From the NCBI GenBank assembly GCA_964580435.1, contig CAZOKP010000009.1, positions 1 to 55,167 on the forward strand: a stretch of DNA of 55,167 bases, read 5' to 3'. This DNA comes from CAZKEW01 sp964580435 (lineage in GTDB: Bacteria > Acidobacteriota > Aminicenantia > Aminicenantales > UBA8522). The first letter of the stretch is position 1; each line of letters begins with the position of its first letter. Positions 1-8,749 of the stretch are shown piece by piece. Position numbers and translations under genes: made by a program. The notes beneath the pieces are model-generated. The model was given only the letters and a program-made list of their open reading frames with translations, was not told where the DNA came from and did no database searches.

Positions 1-17
1 GAGCTGGAGTTCGATTT

Positions 18-662
18 ATGATAGAAAACAAGATTTGGATGATAGACTACAAGCTTGTCGTGGTGGGGCCCCTGGACACAAACTGCTATCTTGTCTATTG
101 CCAAGAGACTCTGGAGTGCGCGGTCATCGACCCGGGCGCTGAAGCGGAGAGGATATTCCCGCTGATCGTCGAATTCGAACTCAAGCCGGTGGTCATCCTC
201 AACACCCACGGCCATATTGACCATATCGGAGCCAACAAGGACGTCAAAGACAAGTTCGATGTCCCGCTCTGCATTCATTCCCTTGATAGTCTCCTGTTAG
301 AGAAAATCCAGGAATTCGAGCTGAGCTTCTTTCTTGGCGCCAAGGAATCGCCTCCGGCCGACCGCCTCCTCAAGGACGGGGAGACGATTCAGTTTGGAAA
401 ATCCAGCCTCCGCGTTGTTCACACTCCGGGCCACACGCCGGGCAGCGTCAGCCTTCTTGGCGATGGGATCCTTTTTTCCGGGGATACGCTCTTCTTCGGG
501 GGAGTCGGGCGGACCGACCTTCCCGGGGGTTCAACCAAGGACCTGGAAAAATCGATCAAAGAAAAGATCCTTACGCTTCCTCCCGATACCATCGTCCTTC
601 CCGGCCACGGTCCCCTGACTTCGGTCGGCGAGGAAACAGAATCGAATCCTTTTCTCGTATGA
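18..662 (+). CDS. MBL-fold metallo-hydrolase (glyoxalase II-like)
   Basis: Metallo-beta-lactamase fold hydrolase of 214 aa. The zinc motif THGHIDH gives H64, H66, D68 and H69; further ligands are H139 (HTPGHTPGS), D156 (FSGDTLF) and H197 (LPGHGP), so both metal sites look complete. The length and the early PLDTNCYLV segment match the small glyoxalase II-like (YcbL-type) proteins, which hydrolyse thioesters such as S-lactoylglutathione; the true substrate cannot be read from sequence. A GGAG lies 8 bases before the ATG at 18; a second ATG at 39 is possible. Its stop overlaps the ATG of the recombinase gene by 4 bases, so the two are probably cotranscribed. Cytoplasmic, no signal peptide. Confidence 0.9.
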   Translation: MIENKIWMIDYKLVVVGPLDTNCYLVYCQETLECAVIDPGAEAERIFPLIVEFELKPVVILNTHGHIDHIGANKDVKDKFDVPLCIHSLDSLLLEKIQEFELSFFLGAKESPPADRLLKDGETIQFGKSSLRVVHTPGHTPGSVSLLGDGILFSGDTLFFGGVGRTDLPGGSTKDLEKSIKEKILTLPPDTIVLPGHGPLTSVGEETESNPFLV

Positions 663-1561
663 AAAACCCTCGCCCTTCCGCCGAGGACGTCCTGAAGCTT
701 TTCCTTGATTATCTTTCTGTGGAAAAAGGGCTCTCGGCCAACACGATTCTCTCTTACAGCCGGGACCTCGAGAAATACCGGCTTTTTCTAAAAAAGGAAA
801 AAATTACTTGGACGCGGGCCGGCGAGGAAGACTTGGTTCGGTTCATCCACGACCAGAGCCTGGCCGGACTACAACCGCGCTCCCAGGCCAGGCTCATCTC
901 GGCGCTGAAGTCGTTTTACAGGTTCCTGCTCCTCGATGGGCTGGCCAAAAAGGACCCCACGGCCAACCTGTCTTCGCCCAAGCTATGGATGAACTTGCCC
1001 AAATTCTTGACGGTCCAGGAGGTGGAAGAGCTTCTCGGCCAGCCTGACGACAAGGACTTTCACGGCCTCCGCGACAAGGCGATGCTCGAGGTCCTCTATG
1101 CAACAGGCCTCCGTGTCTCGGAGCTCGTCCAGCTCAGACCGAAGGACATCAACCTGGACGATGGCTATTTGGTCTGCCGTGGCAAAGGCGGAAAGGAGAG
1201 GATCGTCCCGCTGGGCAAGTCGGCGGCTGCGGTGACCAGGAGATATCTTGCGGAAGCCCGTCCGCGACTTCAAAAAAAGCCGGCAGAGGCCTTGTTCCTT
1301 ACGCGCCTGGGAGAGGCGTTTACGCGGCAAGGATTCTGGAAGATGCTGCGGGAATATGCCCACAAAGCCGGGCTGTCCTCCAAGATCAGCCCCCACACCC
1401 TCCGCCACACATTCGCCACGCATCTTCTGGAGAGGGGAGCGGACCTGCGTTCGGTCCAGCTGATGCTCGGACACAGCCAGATCACAACCACCCAGATATA
1501 TACCCATGTCAGCCGGGAAAGACTCCGCCAAGTTTATGAACGATACCACCCTCGCGCCTGA
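659..1561 (+). CDS. xerD: Tyrosine recombinase XerD-like
   Basis: Site-specific tyrosine recombinase, 300 aa, the usual length for XerC/XerD, which resolve chromosome dimers at dif with FtsK. An N-terminal SAM-like core-binding domain (about 10-95) precedes the catalytic domain. All active-site residues are visible: R152 (ATGLRVSEL), K176 (GKGGKE), H246 and R249 (HTLRHT), H272 (LGHSQ) and nucleophile Y281 (TQIYTHV). The start overlaps the preceding stop as ATGA. No phage genes, integron array or att-like repeats surround it, so a housekeeping Xer role is more likely than a mobile-element integrase. Whether it is XerC or XerD is not certain from sequence alone. Confidence 0.88.
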   Translation: MKNPRPSAEDVLKLFLDYLSVEKGLSANTILSYSRDLEKYRLFLKKEKITWTRAGEEDLVRFIHDQSLAGLQPRSQARLISALKSFYRFLLLDGLAKKDPTANLSSPKLWMNLPKFLTVQEVEELLGQPDDKDFHGLRDKAMLEVLYATGLRVSELVQLRPKDINLDDGYLVCRGKGGKERIVPLGKSAAAVTRRYLAEARPRLQKKPAEALFLTRLGEAFTRQGFWKMLREYAHKAGLSSKISPHTLRHTFATHLLERGADLRSVQLMLGHSQITTTQIYTHVSRERLRQVYERYHPRA

Positions 1562-1591
1562 AACAATTCTGGGAAAGGGGTGCCAATTTTC

Positions 1592-2311
1592 TTATTGCGG
1601 CCGGGTGTAGTGGGGGATAATGGAGAGCGATACGCTAGTCCGGTGGGACTGGGAAGTCAAGACGGGCAGCTGCTGTCTGAGCTGCCGTTGCCGGTGGTTC
1701 CAGGTCCAGGCATAGTTCCTTGTGACTGGCCCGGCGTAGATTTCGGCCTCTTTCAGGGATACGCCGTTCGAGCCCTCGACGACGCAGGCATTATAGTCGA
1801 CCTGATTGTCGTGCTGTCCGTTTTCCTCGGACGATGGGAAGAAAAGAAAGAAAACGTCTTCGCCTCCGTTCTGAGGGACGACGATCCCTTTGACCAGAAA
1901 ATTGAGAGAGAGGTTCGTGTCCCTTCGGAGGATGTACTTCAAACTAAACGAAGGCTTCTTTTTGATGTCGCGGGTGGTCAGTGTCGTCGTGGTTTGGGGA
2001 GACGAGACGGTCTCCTGAGCTTTCCAATCAGAGAGCTGGGAGTCGACGTAGTAAAGAAGATAATCGTGATCGTCCTTCTCTAGACAGCCCTTCCAGTGAA
2101 TGAGAAAGGAATAGTTCCCTTGGCAGTCCGACTCTTTTCCTTCCAGCTTGTATTCGCCGTCTGTCTTCAGGACGATGCTGATCTCCCACCACAGCGGAGT
2201 CTGCTGCGGGGTCATGGAAGACGCCCCAAAAGGGATGGGCAGGACAGAGAGGAGAACAAGCGCCAGAGAGGGAAGGCCAACAAGGACAGAGCCGCAATGT
2301 TTCTCTCTCAT
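1592..2311 (-). CDS. Secreted protein of unknown function
   Basis: No family recognised. With the start at 2311 the protein is about 239 aa and begins with a short basic segment and a hydrophobic stretch (LVGLPSLALVLLSVLPIPFG) typical of a signal peptide; an upstream in-frame start at 2395 would bury this signal, so 2311 is preferred. The mature part is rich in aromatic and beta-forming residues (WWEISIVLKT, DYLLYYVDSQ, DVFFLFFP) with polar Thr/Ser/Gln linkers, as in small periplasmic or surface beta proteins. It converges on xerD with a 30-base gap and is transcribed away from the efflux regulator, so it is not obviously in an operon. Confidence 0.6.
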   Translation of the reverse strand: MREKHCGSVLVGLPSLALVLLSVLPIPFGASSMTPQQTPLWWEISIVLKTDGEYKLEGKESDCQGNYSFLIHWKGCLEKDDHDYLLYYVDSQLSDWKAQETVSSPQTTTTLTTRDIKKKPSFSLKYILRRDTNLSLNFLVKGIVVPQNGGEDVFFLFFPSSEENGQHDNQVDYNACVVEGSNGVSLKEAEIYAGPVTRNYAWTWNHRQRQLRQQLPVLTSQSHRTSVSLSIIPHYTRPQ

Positions 2312-2382
2312 GGCCGGCGTGGTCGTCACTATTATTTTACTTCCTAGCCGCGGGGATTGGCAAGCTTCCGGAGGTTCGCGAC

Positions 2383-2411
2383 TTGACAAAATCAACTTAT
2401 TGGTTTATATA
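2383..2411 (+). promoter_or_regulatory. Promoter of the TetR/efflux operon
   Basis: A perfect -35 TTGACA (2383-2388) is followed after 17 bases by TATATA (2406-2411), 42 bases before the regulator start; a GGAAGG Shine-Dalgarno lies between. An 8-base palindrome ATTTAAAT at 2424-2431 is placed where an autoregulating TetR protein could bind, but it is too short to call an operator. Confidence 0.7.
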
Positions 2412-2452
2412 CTAGACTACATGGTATTTAAATTAAACTGGAAGGTATAAGC

Positions 2453-3145
2453 ATGGAAAAAAAGGAACTGAGGCTGGAAAGAGAGCGCTGGAAGCGTCAG
2501 GAGTACCGCCAGGAGATTCTGAAAGCGGCGGAAAAGGTGATCTCCCAAAAAGGCTACAGCGCTATGACCATGGATGATGTGGCCCGGGAAGCCGAATTTT
2601 CTAAGGCGACTTTGTATCATTATTGCAAGGGCAAAAGTGAGATCATCCTGCAGGTCATCGAGAGTTTTTTTGACGAAATTCATCAGGAATTGACCCGGAT
2701 CAGGAGTAGCGAAACGAGCGCCTCAAACAAATTGAAGCGGGGCATTCGTTACTATCTCCGGTTTAACCAGGATAAAGAAAATATTTCCCGGGTGCTGATG
2801 ATGGATAAGTCGTTCATGGAGAAGATGAAAATTTTCATCACCGATGAGAAAGAATTGACCTCCGAGGTGGATAAGAAGTTCATGAGCAAGATCAGGAACA
2901 AACGCAGAGAAATTCTGGATGGCGTAGCCGAGATGCTCAGGGAAGGTGTTGAATCCGGCGATTTCCGCAAAATGGACATCAGCAAGGCCGTCGACTTTTT
3001 TGAAGCCGCCCTCCAGGGTTACTGCCATAGCCAGTTCTGGCAGGACAGGTCATACAGCCTTAACGATGCCACCGCGCTCATACACGGTTTTTTTCTCCAG
3101 GGGATTGAAAAGAAAACAGAAAGACCGAAAGGAGAGCCAAGATGA
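2453..3145 (+). CDS. TetR-family transcriptional regulator
   Basis: TetR/AcrR-type repressor of 230 aa. The DNA-binding helix-turn-helix is at about residues 22-65, with the family hallmark MTMDDVAREAEFSKATLYHY (39-58). The rest is alpha-helical ligand-binding and dimerisation domain, with a charged stretch around 80-150. It is the first gene of a four-gene efflux operon and overlaps the next gene by 4 bases (ATGA), so it very probably represses its own promoter and the pump genes until a toxic ligand binds. The ligand cannot be predicted. Confidence 0.92.
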   Translation: MEKKELRLERERWKRQEYRQEILKAAEKVISQKGYSAMTMDDVAREAEFSKATLYHYCKGKSEIILQVIESFFDEIHQELTRIRSSETSASNKLKRGIRYYLRFNQDKENISRVLMMDKSFMEKMKIFITDEKELTSEVDKKFMSKIRNKRREILDGVAEMLREGVESGDFRKMDISKAVDFFEAALQGYCHSQFWQDRSYSLNDATALIHGFFLQGIEKKTERPKGEPR

Positions 3146-4479
3146 AAAAAATCACCGCCGCGTTCATCAGCTTGCTTGCGTTTCTGGCCTTGGGAGGGGA
3201 CGCCGTTGCTCAAGAAAAGCTAATCCTTACTCTGGACAAGAGCATCAGCTTCGCCCTTTCCCAAAATCCCAGCTATCTTGCGACCCAACAGGGAGTGGAT
3301 GCCGCCCAGGCCCAGGTGAGATATGCCGCGGCGCAATTCTTTCCCACGTTTGATGCCGCCGGCCTTCAGAATCTGGACAAGAAGGTCTTCGTCCTCGATT
3401 TCCCCTCTTTGATTCCGGGCGGACGCGCCCAGAGGATTCCTTTCGACTTTACCAAGACATACCAATTTACCTTGAATTTCACCCTGCCTCTTTTCACGGG
3501 AGGACGTTTAACCTCGGGCTATAAACAAGCCAAGTATAATCTTTTGGCCACTGAGGAAGGGGTCAGGCAGACGAGCCAGGAAACGGTTCTCGCCGTCAAA
3601 AGAAGCTTTTACACGTATCTTTTGACGAAAGAGTTGGCCAGGGTTACAGAAGAGGCCTTTAGCCTGGCGGAGAAACTTCTCCAAAACGTGAGGAATATGT
3701 CCGAAGTCGGGATGGCCTCCCGCCTTGACCTGCTTCGGGCCGAGGTCAGGGTCTCTAATTTGAAGCCTCCGGTGATTCAGGCGCGGAACAGTGTTTCTGT
3801 CGCCGAGCTTGGCCTGAAGACGATCCTCGGCCTTGACCTGGCTCAGCCTGTCGAAATCGTAGGAGAACTCGCCTACAAGCCGTTGGAAGTCAATCTTCAA
3901 GAAAGCTTGACCAAGGCTATGGCCGACAGGCCCGAGCTCGGCCAGGTCAATTATCAGAAAAAAATAGCGGGCGAGATGGAAAAGATCGCCCGTGCCGCCA
4001 GCCTTCCCACTCTTGCCGTTTCAGGAAACTATAACTATTGGTCAAACCTTCTTAATTTCAAGCGAAACAACTGGGAGAGTTATTATTCCTTCAACCTCGT
4101 CCTGAGCATTCCCATCTTCCAGGGCTTATCGACGCCCGCTCAAGTGGCCCAGGCGAAGGCCCAGATCAGACAAATCGAATTTACGGAAAAAGCTCTTATT
4201 AACCAGATCAAGTTTGAGGTTGAGTCCGCCATCCTGACCATAAACCAGGCCAAAGAGTCCTTGATGTCCCAGGAGAAGAATATCGAGGAAGCCAAAGAAA
4301 GTGTGCGCGTCGCCGAACTGAATTACACCGAGGGCTTGATTACGATCACCGATGTCGGGTCCGCTCAGGTCGCACTCAGCGAGGCGCAGGTCAATTATCT
4401 TCGCGCTCTCTATGAATACGAGATCGCCCAGGCGCAGCTCGAGAAAGCCACGGGCACGACTTGGACTCCGAGTGAGTAG
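3142..4479 (+). CDS. TolC-family outer membrane efflux protein
   Basis: Outer-membrane channel of the TolC/OEP family, 445 aa. A signal peptide (MKKITAAFISLLAFLALGG, probably cleaved after AVAQ) is followed by two repeated OEP halves: helical hairpins rich in Ala/Gln (for example VDAAQAQVRYAAAQFFPTFD and, near the end, VGSAQVALSEAQVNYLRALY) and beta strands for the membrane barrel. It would form the trimeric exit duct for the fusion protein and RND pump encoded immediately downstream. An AAAGGAGAG Shine-Dalgarno lies inside the 3' end of the regulator gene, with which it overlaps by 4 bases. Confidence 0.92.
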   Translation: MKKITAAFISLLAFLALGGDAVAQEKLILTLDKSISFALSQNPSYLATQQGVDAAQAQVRYAAAQFFPTFDAAGLQNLDKKVFVLDFPSLIPGGRAQRIPFDFTKTYQFTLNFTLPLFTGGRLTSGYKQAKYNLLATEEGVRQTSQETVLAVKRSFYTYLLTKELARVTEEAFSLAEKLLQNVRNMSEVGMASRLDLLRAEVRVSNLKPPVIQARNSVSVAELGLKTILGLDLAQPVEIVGELAYKPLEVNLQESLTKAMADRPELGQVNYQKKIAGEMEKIARAASLPTLAVSGNYNYWSNLLNFKRNNWESYYSFNLVLSIPIFQGLSTPAQVAQAKAQIRQIEFTEKALINQIKFEVESAILTINQAKESLMSQEKNIEEAKESVRVAELNYTEGLITITDVGSAQVALSEAQVNYLRALYEYEIAQAQLEKATGTTWTPSE

Positions 4480-4502
4480 GATCAGATAAAAGGAGAGACA
4501 AA

Positions 4503-5615
4503 ATGAAAAAATCTTGGAGCTTAAGGACGGTAGCAGTTATTTCCCTGTTCCTGGCCCTGTGGCCCGCTTGCCGCTCCCAAAAGAAGCAGGAGGTTAAAGA
4601 AGATAGCGCCGGCGCTTCGCCGGTTAAAGTTTTCAAAGTTTCGAAAGAAAGGATTTCGGAGAAACTTTTTTATACCGGAACGCTCGAAGCCTGGCAGAGA
4701 ATCATTATCACCCCCGATGTGGGCGGGAAAATCGCCCGTATCTATGTCAATGAAGGAGACAGAGTCAGCAAGGGCCAGGTCTTGGCCGAGATGGATATAG
4801 AGGCCATGGGGTTTCAGCTCAAGCAGGCCGAGGCGGCCATGGCTGTAGCGCAGGCCCAATACAACGATGCTCAGACGAACCTGGCCAGGATGGAGCGGCT
4901 CATCAAAGAAAAGGCCGTCTCTGATCAGCAGTATGAGCAGGTCAAGCTGAGTTTTAACGCTGCCGATGCTCAGCTGGCCCAGGCGCAGGCCGCGGTCAAC
5001 ATGGCTAAGCACAGCCTGGATGTTTCTATTATGAAGGCTCCCTTCAGCGGCGTCATCGCCTCGAAGAATGCGGAAGTCGGGGATGTCATCAACCCGATGA
5101 TGGGCTCTTTCTCAGCGACAAGCGGTGTGCTGACATTGGTCGATTTTTCCCGAATCAAGATAAGAGTGGATATCTCATCGACCGATATTCAGCGCGTTCA
5201 GAAAGGCCAGACCGCCCTTCTCCGAGTACCCGCTCTGCCTGGTCAGGAGTTCCGCGGCACGGTCAATGTGGTTAACCTTGCGGCCGATCCCCAGACAAAA
5301 AAATTCGGGGTCGAAGTCGCCGTCGATAATCCGGACCTGGCTCTCAGGCCGGGCACATTCGGCGAGATCATCCTCGAGGTCAGCACCCACGAGAACTCTC
5401 TGGTCGTCCCCCAAAAGGCCATTCTTGATAACAATCATGTTTTTCTCGCCCAGGACGGAAAAGCGGTGAAGAGAGCAGTCACCCTCGGTCTTCAGAACAC
5501 CACCTTAGTGGAAATTCTGAGTGGACTGGTTGAAGGCGACCTTGTCATCGTCGAGGGCAATTTCGGCCTTGAGGCTGGCGCCCCTATTGAAATTACTGGT
5601 GAGGTCAAGCTATGA
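4503..5615 (+). CDS. RND efflux periplasmic adaptor (membrane fusion protein)
   Basis: HlyD/AcrA-type membrane fusion protein, 370 aa. The N-terminal hydrophobic segment ends in WPAC (Cys23), so it may be a lipoprotein, although the lipobox is not ideal. The barrel-sandwich/lipoyl half sites are seen around VGGKIARIYVNEGDRVSKGQ and IMKAPFSGVIASKNAEVGD, flanking an alpha-helical hairpin (about 100-165) rich in Ala and Gln; beta-barrel and membrane-proximal domains follow. It bridges the inner-membrane pump and the outer-membrane channel. It lies 23 bases after the channel gene with a GGAGAGA Shine-Dalgarno, and its stop overlaps the pump ATG. Confidence 0.92.
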   Translation: MKKSWSLRTVAVISLFLALWPACRSQKKQEVKEDSAGASPVKVFKVSKERISEKLFYTGTLEAWQRIIITPDVGGKIARIYVNEGDRVSKGQVLAEMDIEAMGFQLKQAEAAMAVAQAQYNDAQTNLARMERLIKEKAVSDQQYEQVKLSFNAADAQLAQAQAAVNMAKHSLDVSIMKAPFSGVIASKNAEVGDVINPMMGSFSATSGVLTLVDFSRIKIRVDISSTDIQRVQKGQTALLRVPALPGQEFRGTVNVVNLAADPQTKKFGVEVAVDNPDLALRPGTFGEIILEVSTHENSLVVPQKAILDNNHVFLAQDGKAVKRAVTLGLQNTTLVEILSGLVEGDLVIVEGNFGLEAGAPIEITGEVKL

Positions 5616-8600
5616 AACTGCCGGAATTTTCTGTCAACCGTCCCGTCACGACATCCATGATTGCCATGATCTTGGTCGTCGTTGGCACAATCAGTTTTTT
5701 CAGGCTGGGCTTGGATTTATTCCCGGATATTGAATTTCCCACCGTCTCCGTCATCACAACCTACCGGGGAGCCTCGTCCGAGGATATCGAAAAGACCATC
5801 ACCAAGCCAGTTGAGCAGGTCGTCAGTTCGGTCAGCCGGGTTAAAAAGGTTACTTCCACGACCTCGGAAGGCGTCTCCGTAATCACGGTCGAATTCGAAT
5901 GGGGGACGAACTTGGATTTTGCCGCTCAGGATGTCAGAGATCAGATCGGGCTCTACCGGAATTATCTCCCCCCCGAGGCTTCTGAACCCCTTGTCGTTAA
6001 ATTCAATCTTGCTCAGTTGCCCATCATCTTTTGGGGGGTGACGGCCAATATGCCTAACGCCGACCTCAAAAAGCTTCTTGAGGACGACGTCGCCCCGCGA
6101 CTGGAGCGGATTGACGGTGTCGCCTCGGCTCAAGTCTTTTCCATGGATGTCCGCGAGATTCTTGTGGCTGTCGACAAAGCGGCGCTTCAGTCACGAAATC
6201 TTTCATTGGACCAGGTTCTCGCCTCCCTGACGATGGAGAACTTGAACCTTCCTGCCGGGTACATCGTTGAGCGGCACTCTGATTACGTCCTCCGAACGAT
6301 CGGCGAGTTCCAGTCCCTTGATGACATTCGCCGAGTTGTTGTAGGTGCCGCCGCAAATGGAGAGCCGATCTTTCTTGGAGACATCGCCGAAATCAAGGAT
6401 ACGCTGAAAGAGACCCGTTACATCGGGCGGATTCAGCGGAAGAATGGCGTCTTCTTGATGGTGAGCAAGCGATCCGGAGCCAATACAGCCATCGCCGGCA
6501 CGGAAGTCAAGAAGACTCTCGAGGAGATCCGCAAGTCCCTTCCTTCGGATATAGAGTTCTACGCGGCTATGGATCAGTCCGATATGATCAGGCGGGTGGC
6601 CAAGCGGACTTCAGGCAACGCCCTCCAGGGAGGCTTTTTGGCCATCGTGCTCATTTTTCTTTTCTTGGCGAACTGGCGGCCGACTCTGATCATCGGCTTA
6701 GCCATTCCTCTCTCTGTCATTACTACATTTATCGCTTTCTATCTAGCCGGCTATACTCTCAACCTGCTGACTTTAGGAGGCCTGACGCTCGGCGTCGGAA
6801 TGCTTGTGGACAATGCTATCGTTGTCATAGAAAATACCTACCGCCACATTGAAGAGGGAAAAGAGAGAAAGAAGGCGGCTATTTTCGGCGCATCTGAGGT
6901 GGGGATGGCCATCACGGCCTCCACTTTGACGACGATAGTCGTCTTCCTCCCGGTTGTCTTTGCCCAAGGGATCACCGGAAAGCTGACACGGGGGTTGGCC
7001 TTGGCCATAACTTTCTCCTTGCTGTCTTCTCTCTTCGTCGCCCTAACGATCGTTCCGCTGCTGACCTCTTTGCTCTTTAAGGAGAAAAATAGCAATACGA
7101 TCAATCCGCAGGCGAAGAAAAAAGACGAGGTTCGGTTCCAAAGATGGCGAGATCTTTATCGTAGGCTTTTGACAAAAGCCCTGGAAAGGCGCTGGTGGGT
7201 TCTGGGGGGAGCGTTAGGTATATTTGTCCTATCCCTGGTGATCATTCCTTTCCTGGGAACCGAATTTATGCCGGCGCAGGACCAGGGCATGATTCTTCTG
7301 AAGGTGAAAATGCCCATTGGAACGTCGCTTGAAGAAACGAACCGCGTTGTCACTATAGTCGAAAATATGATGCTGCGGCAGCCGGAGGTTAAAATTGTTT
7401 CGGCTCAGGCAGGATCGTCTGCTGAAGAAAACCCTTCCGATTCGGCCAGCAGCGTTGCCATTTCAGGGACAAATGAAGGTCTGCTCTGGGTTGGCCTGGT
7501 GGATAAATCAAATAGAAAGTTCACTGATTCTGAGATCCTGGAAAGGATCCGAAGGGAACTCCCGCGGCTGGAAGATGTCAAGTTTGAAGCCATCGATATG
7601 GGCCAAGCAATGATGGGCGGCAGCCAGGCCCCTGTGGATATAAAGATATTCGGGAAAGACCTGCACACGCTGAGAGATATCGCTGACACGATCGTGGCCA
7701 AGATCAAAGATGTCAAAGGCTTAAGAGACTTGACCCACACTCTTGCTCAGGGAAAACCCGAATACGAGATCAGAATCGACCGGGAAAGAGCAGCCAAGTT
7801 CGGACTTATGGTCAGCCAGATCGCCAGCGTCGTCCAGGCGGCGACCGTGGGGCAAGTCCCCACTCGCTACCGCGAAGAAGCAGAAGAAATCGACCTCAGA
7901 GTCCGGTTCAAGGAGCAGGACAGAGACAATATCAAGGAGATCGGAAATATCCCCCTTGTCACGCCGCAAAACAAGGTCATCTATTTAGACCAGGTTGCCA
8001 CTATTGAGAAAGGAGAAGGCCCCGTTCAAATAACGAGAGAGAATCAGACCCGCCGGATTTCGGTGACAGCCAATATTGCGGGCCGGGATTTGGGCGGCGT
8101 GGTCAGAGATATCAAAGCTCGACTGGGGACGATAGAAAAGCAGATCCCGGCGGGCTATTTCATCGAATATGGAGGATCCTATAAAGAAATGCAGGAGGCT
8201 TTTCTGATTCTGGCCGGGGCGTTTCTCCTGGCCACGCTTTTGGTATATATGGTCATGGCCTCCCAGTTTGAATCGTTCCGCCATCCTTTTGTCATCATGT
8301 TCACCATTCCCTTGGGTTTAATAGGAGTGGTTCTGGGGCTCCTGGTCAGCGGAAGACCGGTCAACCTGCCTGTCTTGATCGGGTTTATTCTCCTCGCTGG
8401 AATTGCCGTCAATAACGGGATCGTCATGATCGACTATGTCAACCAGCTCAGACGCCGCGGAGTGGAGTCAAAAGAAGCCGTTGTTCAGGGCGCGGTCACA
8501 CGCCTCCGTGCGGTCCTCCTTACGGCTCTAACCACCATCCTGGGGATGCTTCCCATGGCCTTGAGCACTTCGGAAGGCGCTGAAATGAGGGCCCCGATGG

Positions 8601-8707
8601 CCATCACCGTAGCCGGAGGATTGACAGCGACCACCTTCCTGACGCTGTTTGTTATCCCGATTATCTACAGCCTGTTTGAAAAGATTTCCTTTAAAAAGAG
8701 CGCCTAA
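5612..8707 (+). CDS. RND multidrug efflux permease (AcrB/MexB-type)
   Basis: Proton-driven RND transporter of 1031 aa, the full length for the HAE1 group. It shows the duplicated layout: TM1 near the N-terminus (TTSMIAMILVVVGTISFF), a large periplasmic porter loop, TM2-6, then a second half with the same order, ending in TM12 near PIIYSLFEK. The TM4 relay motif reads LVDNAIVVIEN: the first Asp is kept but the second Asp of AcrB is Asn, a variant common in RND pumps from distant phyla. It exports hydrophobic compounds together with the two preceding gene products. Translation is coupled to the adaptor gene (4-base overlap), and a terminator follows directly. Substrates are unknown. Confidence 0.95.
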   Translation: MKLPEFSVNRPVTTSMIAMILVVVGTISFFRLGLDLFPDIEFPTVSVITTYRGASSEDIEKTITKPVEQVVSSVSRVKKVTSTTSEGVSVITVEFEWGTNLDFAAQDVRDQIGLYRNYLPPEASEPLVVKFNLAQLPIIFWGVTANMPNADLKKLLEDDVAPRLERIDGVASAQVFSMDVREILVAVDKAALQSRNLSLDQVLASLTMENLNLPAGYIVERHSDYVLRTIGEFQSLDDIRRVVVGAAANGEPIFLGDIAEIKDTLKETRYIGRIQRKNGVFLMVSKRSGANTAIAGTEVKKTLEEIRKSLPSDIEFYAAMDQSDMIRRVAKRTSGNALQGGFLAIVLIFLFLANWRPTLIIGLAIPLSVITTFIAFYLAGYTLNLLTLGGLTLGVGMLVDNAIVVIENTYRHIEEGKERKKAAIFGASEVGMAITASTLTTIVVFLPVVFAQGITGKLTRGLALAITFSLLSSLFVALTIVPLLTSLLFKEKNSNTINPQAKKKDEVRFQRWRDLYRRLLTKALERRWWVLGGALGIFVLSLVIIPFLGTEFMPAQDQGMILLKVKMPIGTSLEETNRVVTIVENMMLRQPEVKIVSAQAGSSAEENPSDSASSVAISGTNEGLLWVGLVDKSNRKFTDSEILERIRRELPRLEDVKFEAIDMGQAMMGGSQAPVDIKIFGKDLHTLRDIADTIVAKIKDVKGLRDLTHTLAQGKPEYEIRIDRERAAKFGLMVSQIASVVQAATVGQVPTRYREEAEEIDLRVRFKEQDRDNIKEIGNIPLVTPQNKVIYLDQVATIEKGEGPVQITRENQTRRISVTANIAGRDLGGVVRDIKARLGTIEKQIPAGYFIEYGGSYKEMQEAFLILAGAFLLATLLVYMVMASQFESFRHPFVIMFTIPLGLIGVVLGLLVSGRPVNLPVLIGFILLAGIAVNNGIVMIDYVNQLRRRGVESKEAVVQGAVTRLRAVLLTALTTILGMLPMALSTSEGAEMRAPMAITVAGGLTATTFLTLFVIPIIYSLFEKISFKKSA

Positions 8708-8714
8708 AAAAACT

Positions 8715-8744
8715 GGGGGCGGCTCTCACCGAGGGCCGTCCCCC
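8715..8744. terminator. Bidirectional terminator between convergent genes
   Basis: A GC-rich hairpin (GGGGGCGGCTCT / AGGGCCGTCCCCC, loop CACCG, one bulged T) is followed on the plus strand by a T-rich stretch (TTATTTTTTAT) and on the minus strand by a run of seven T (complement of 8706-8712). It can end both the rightward efflux operon and the leftward baeRF-like gene, whose last codons lie in the plus-strand T stretch. Confidence 0.85.
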
Positions 8745-8749
8745 TCGGA

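Noticed and set aside
659..1561. XerD-like gene as integrase of a mobile element
   Set aside because: No att-like repeats, phage genes or integron cassettes nearby; length and motifs fit housekeeping XerC/D.
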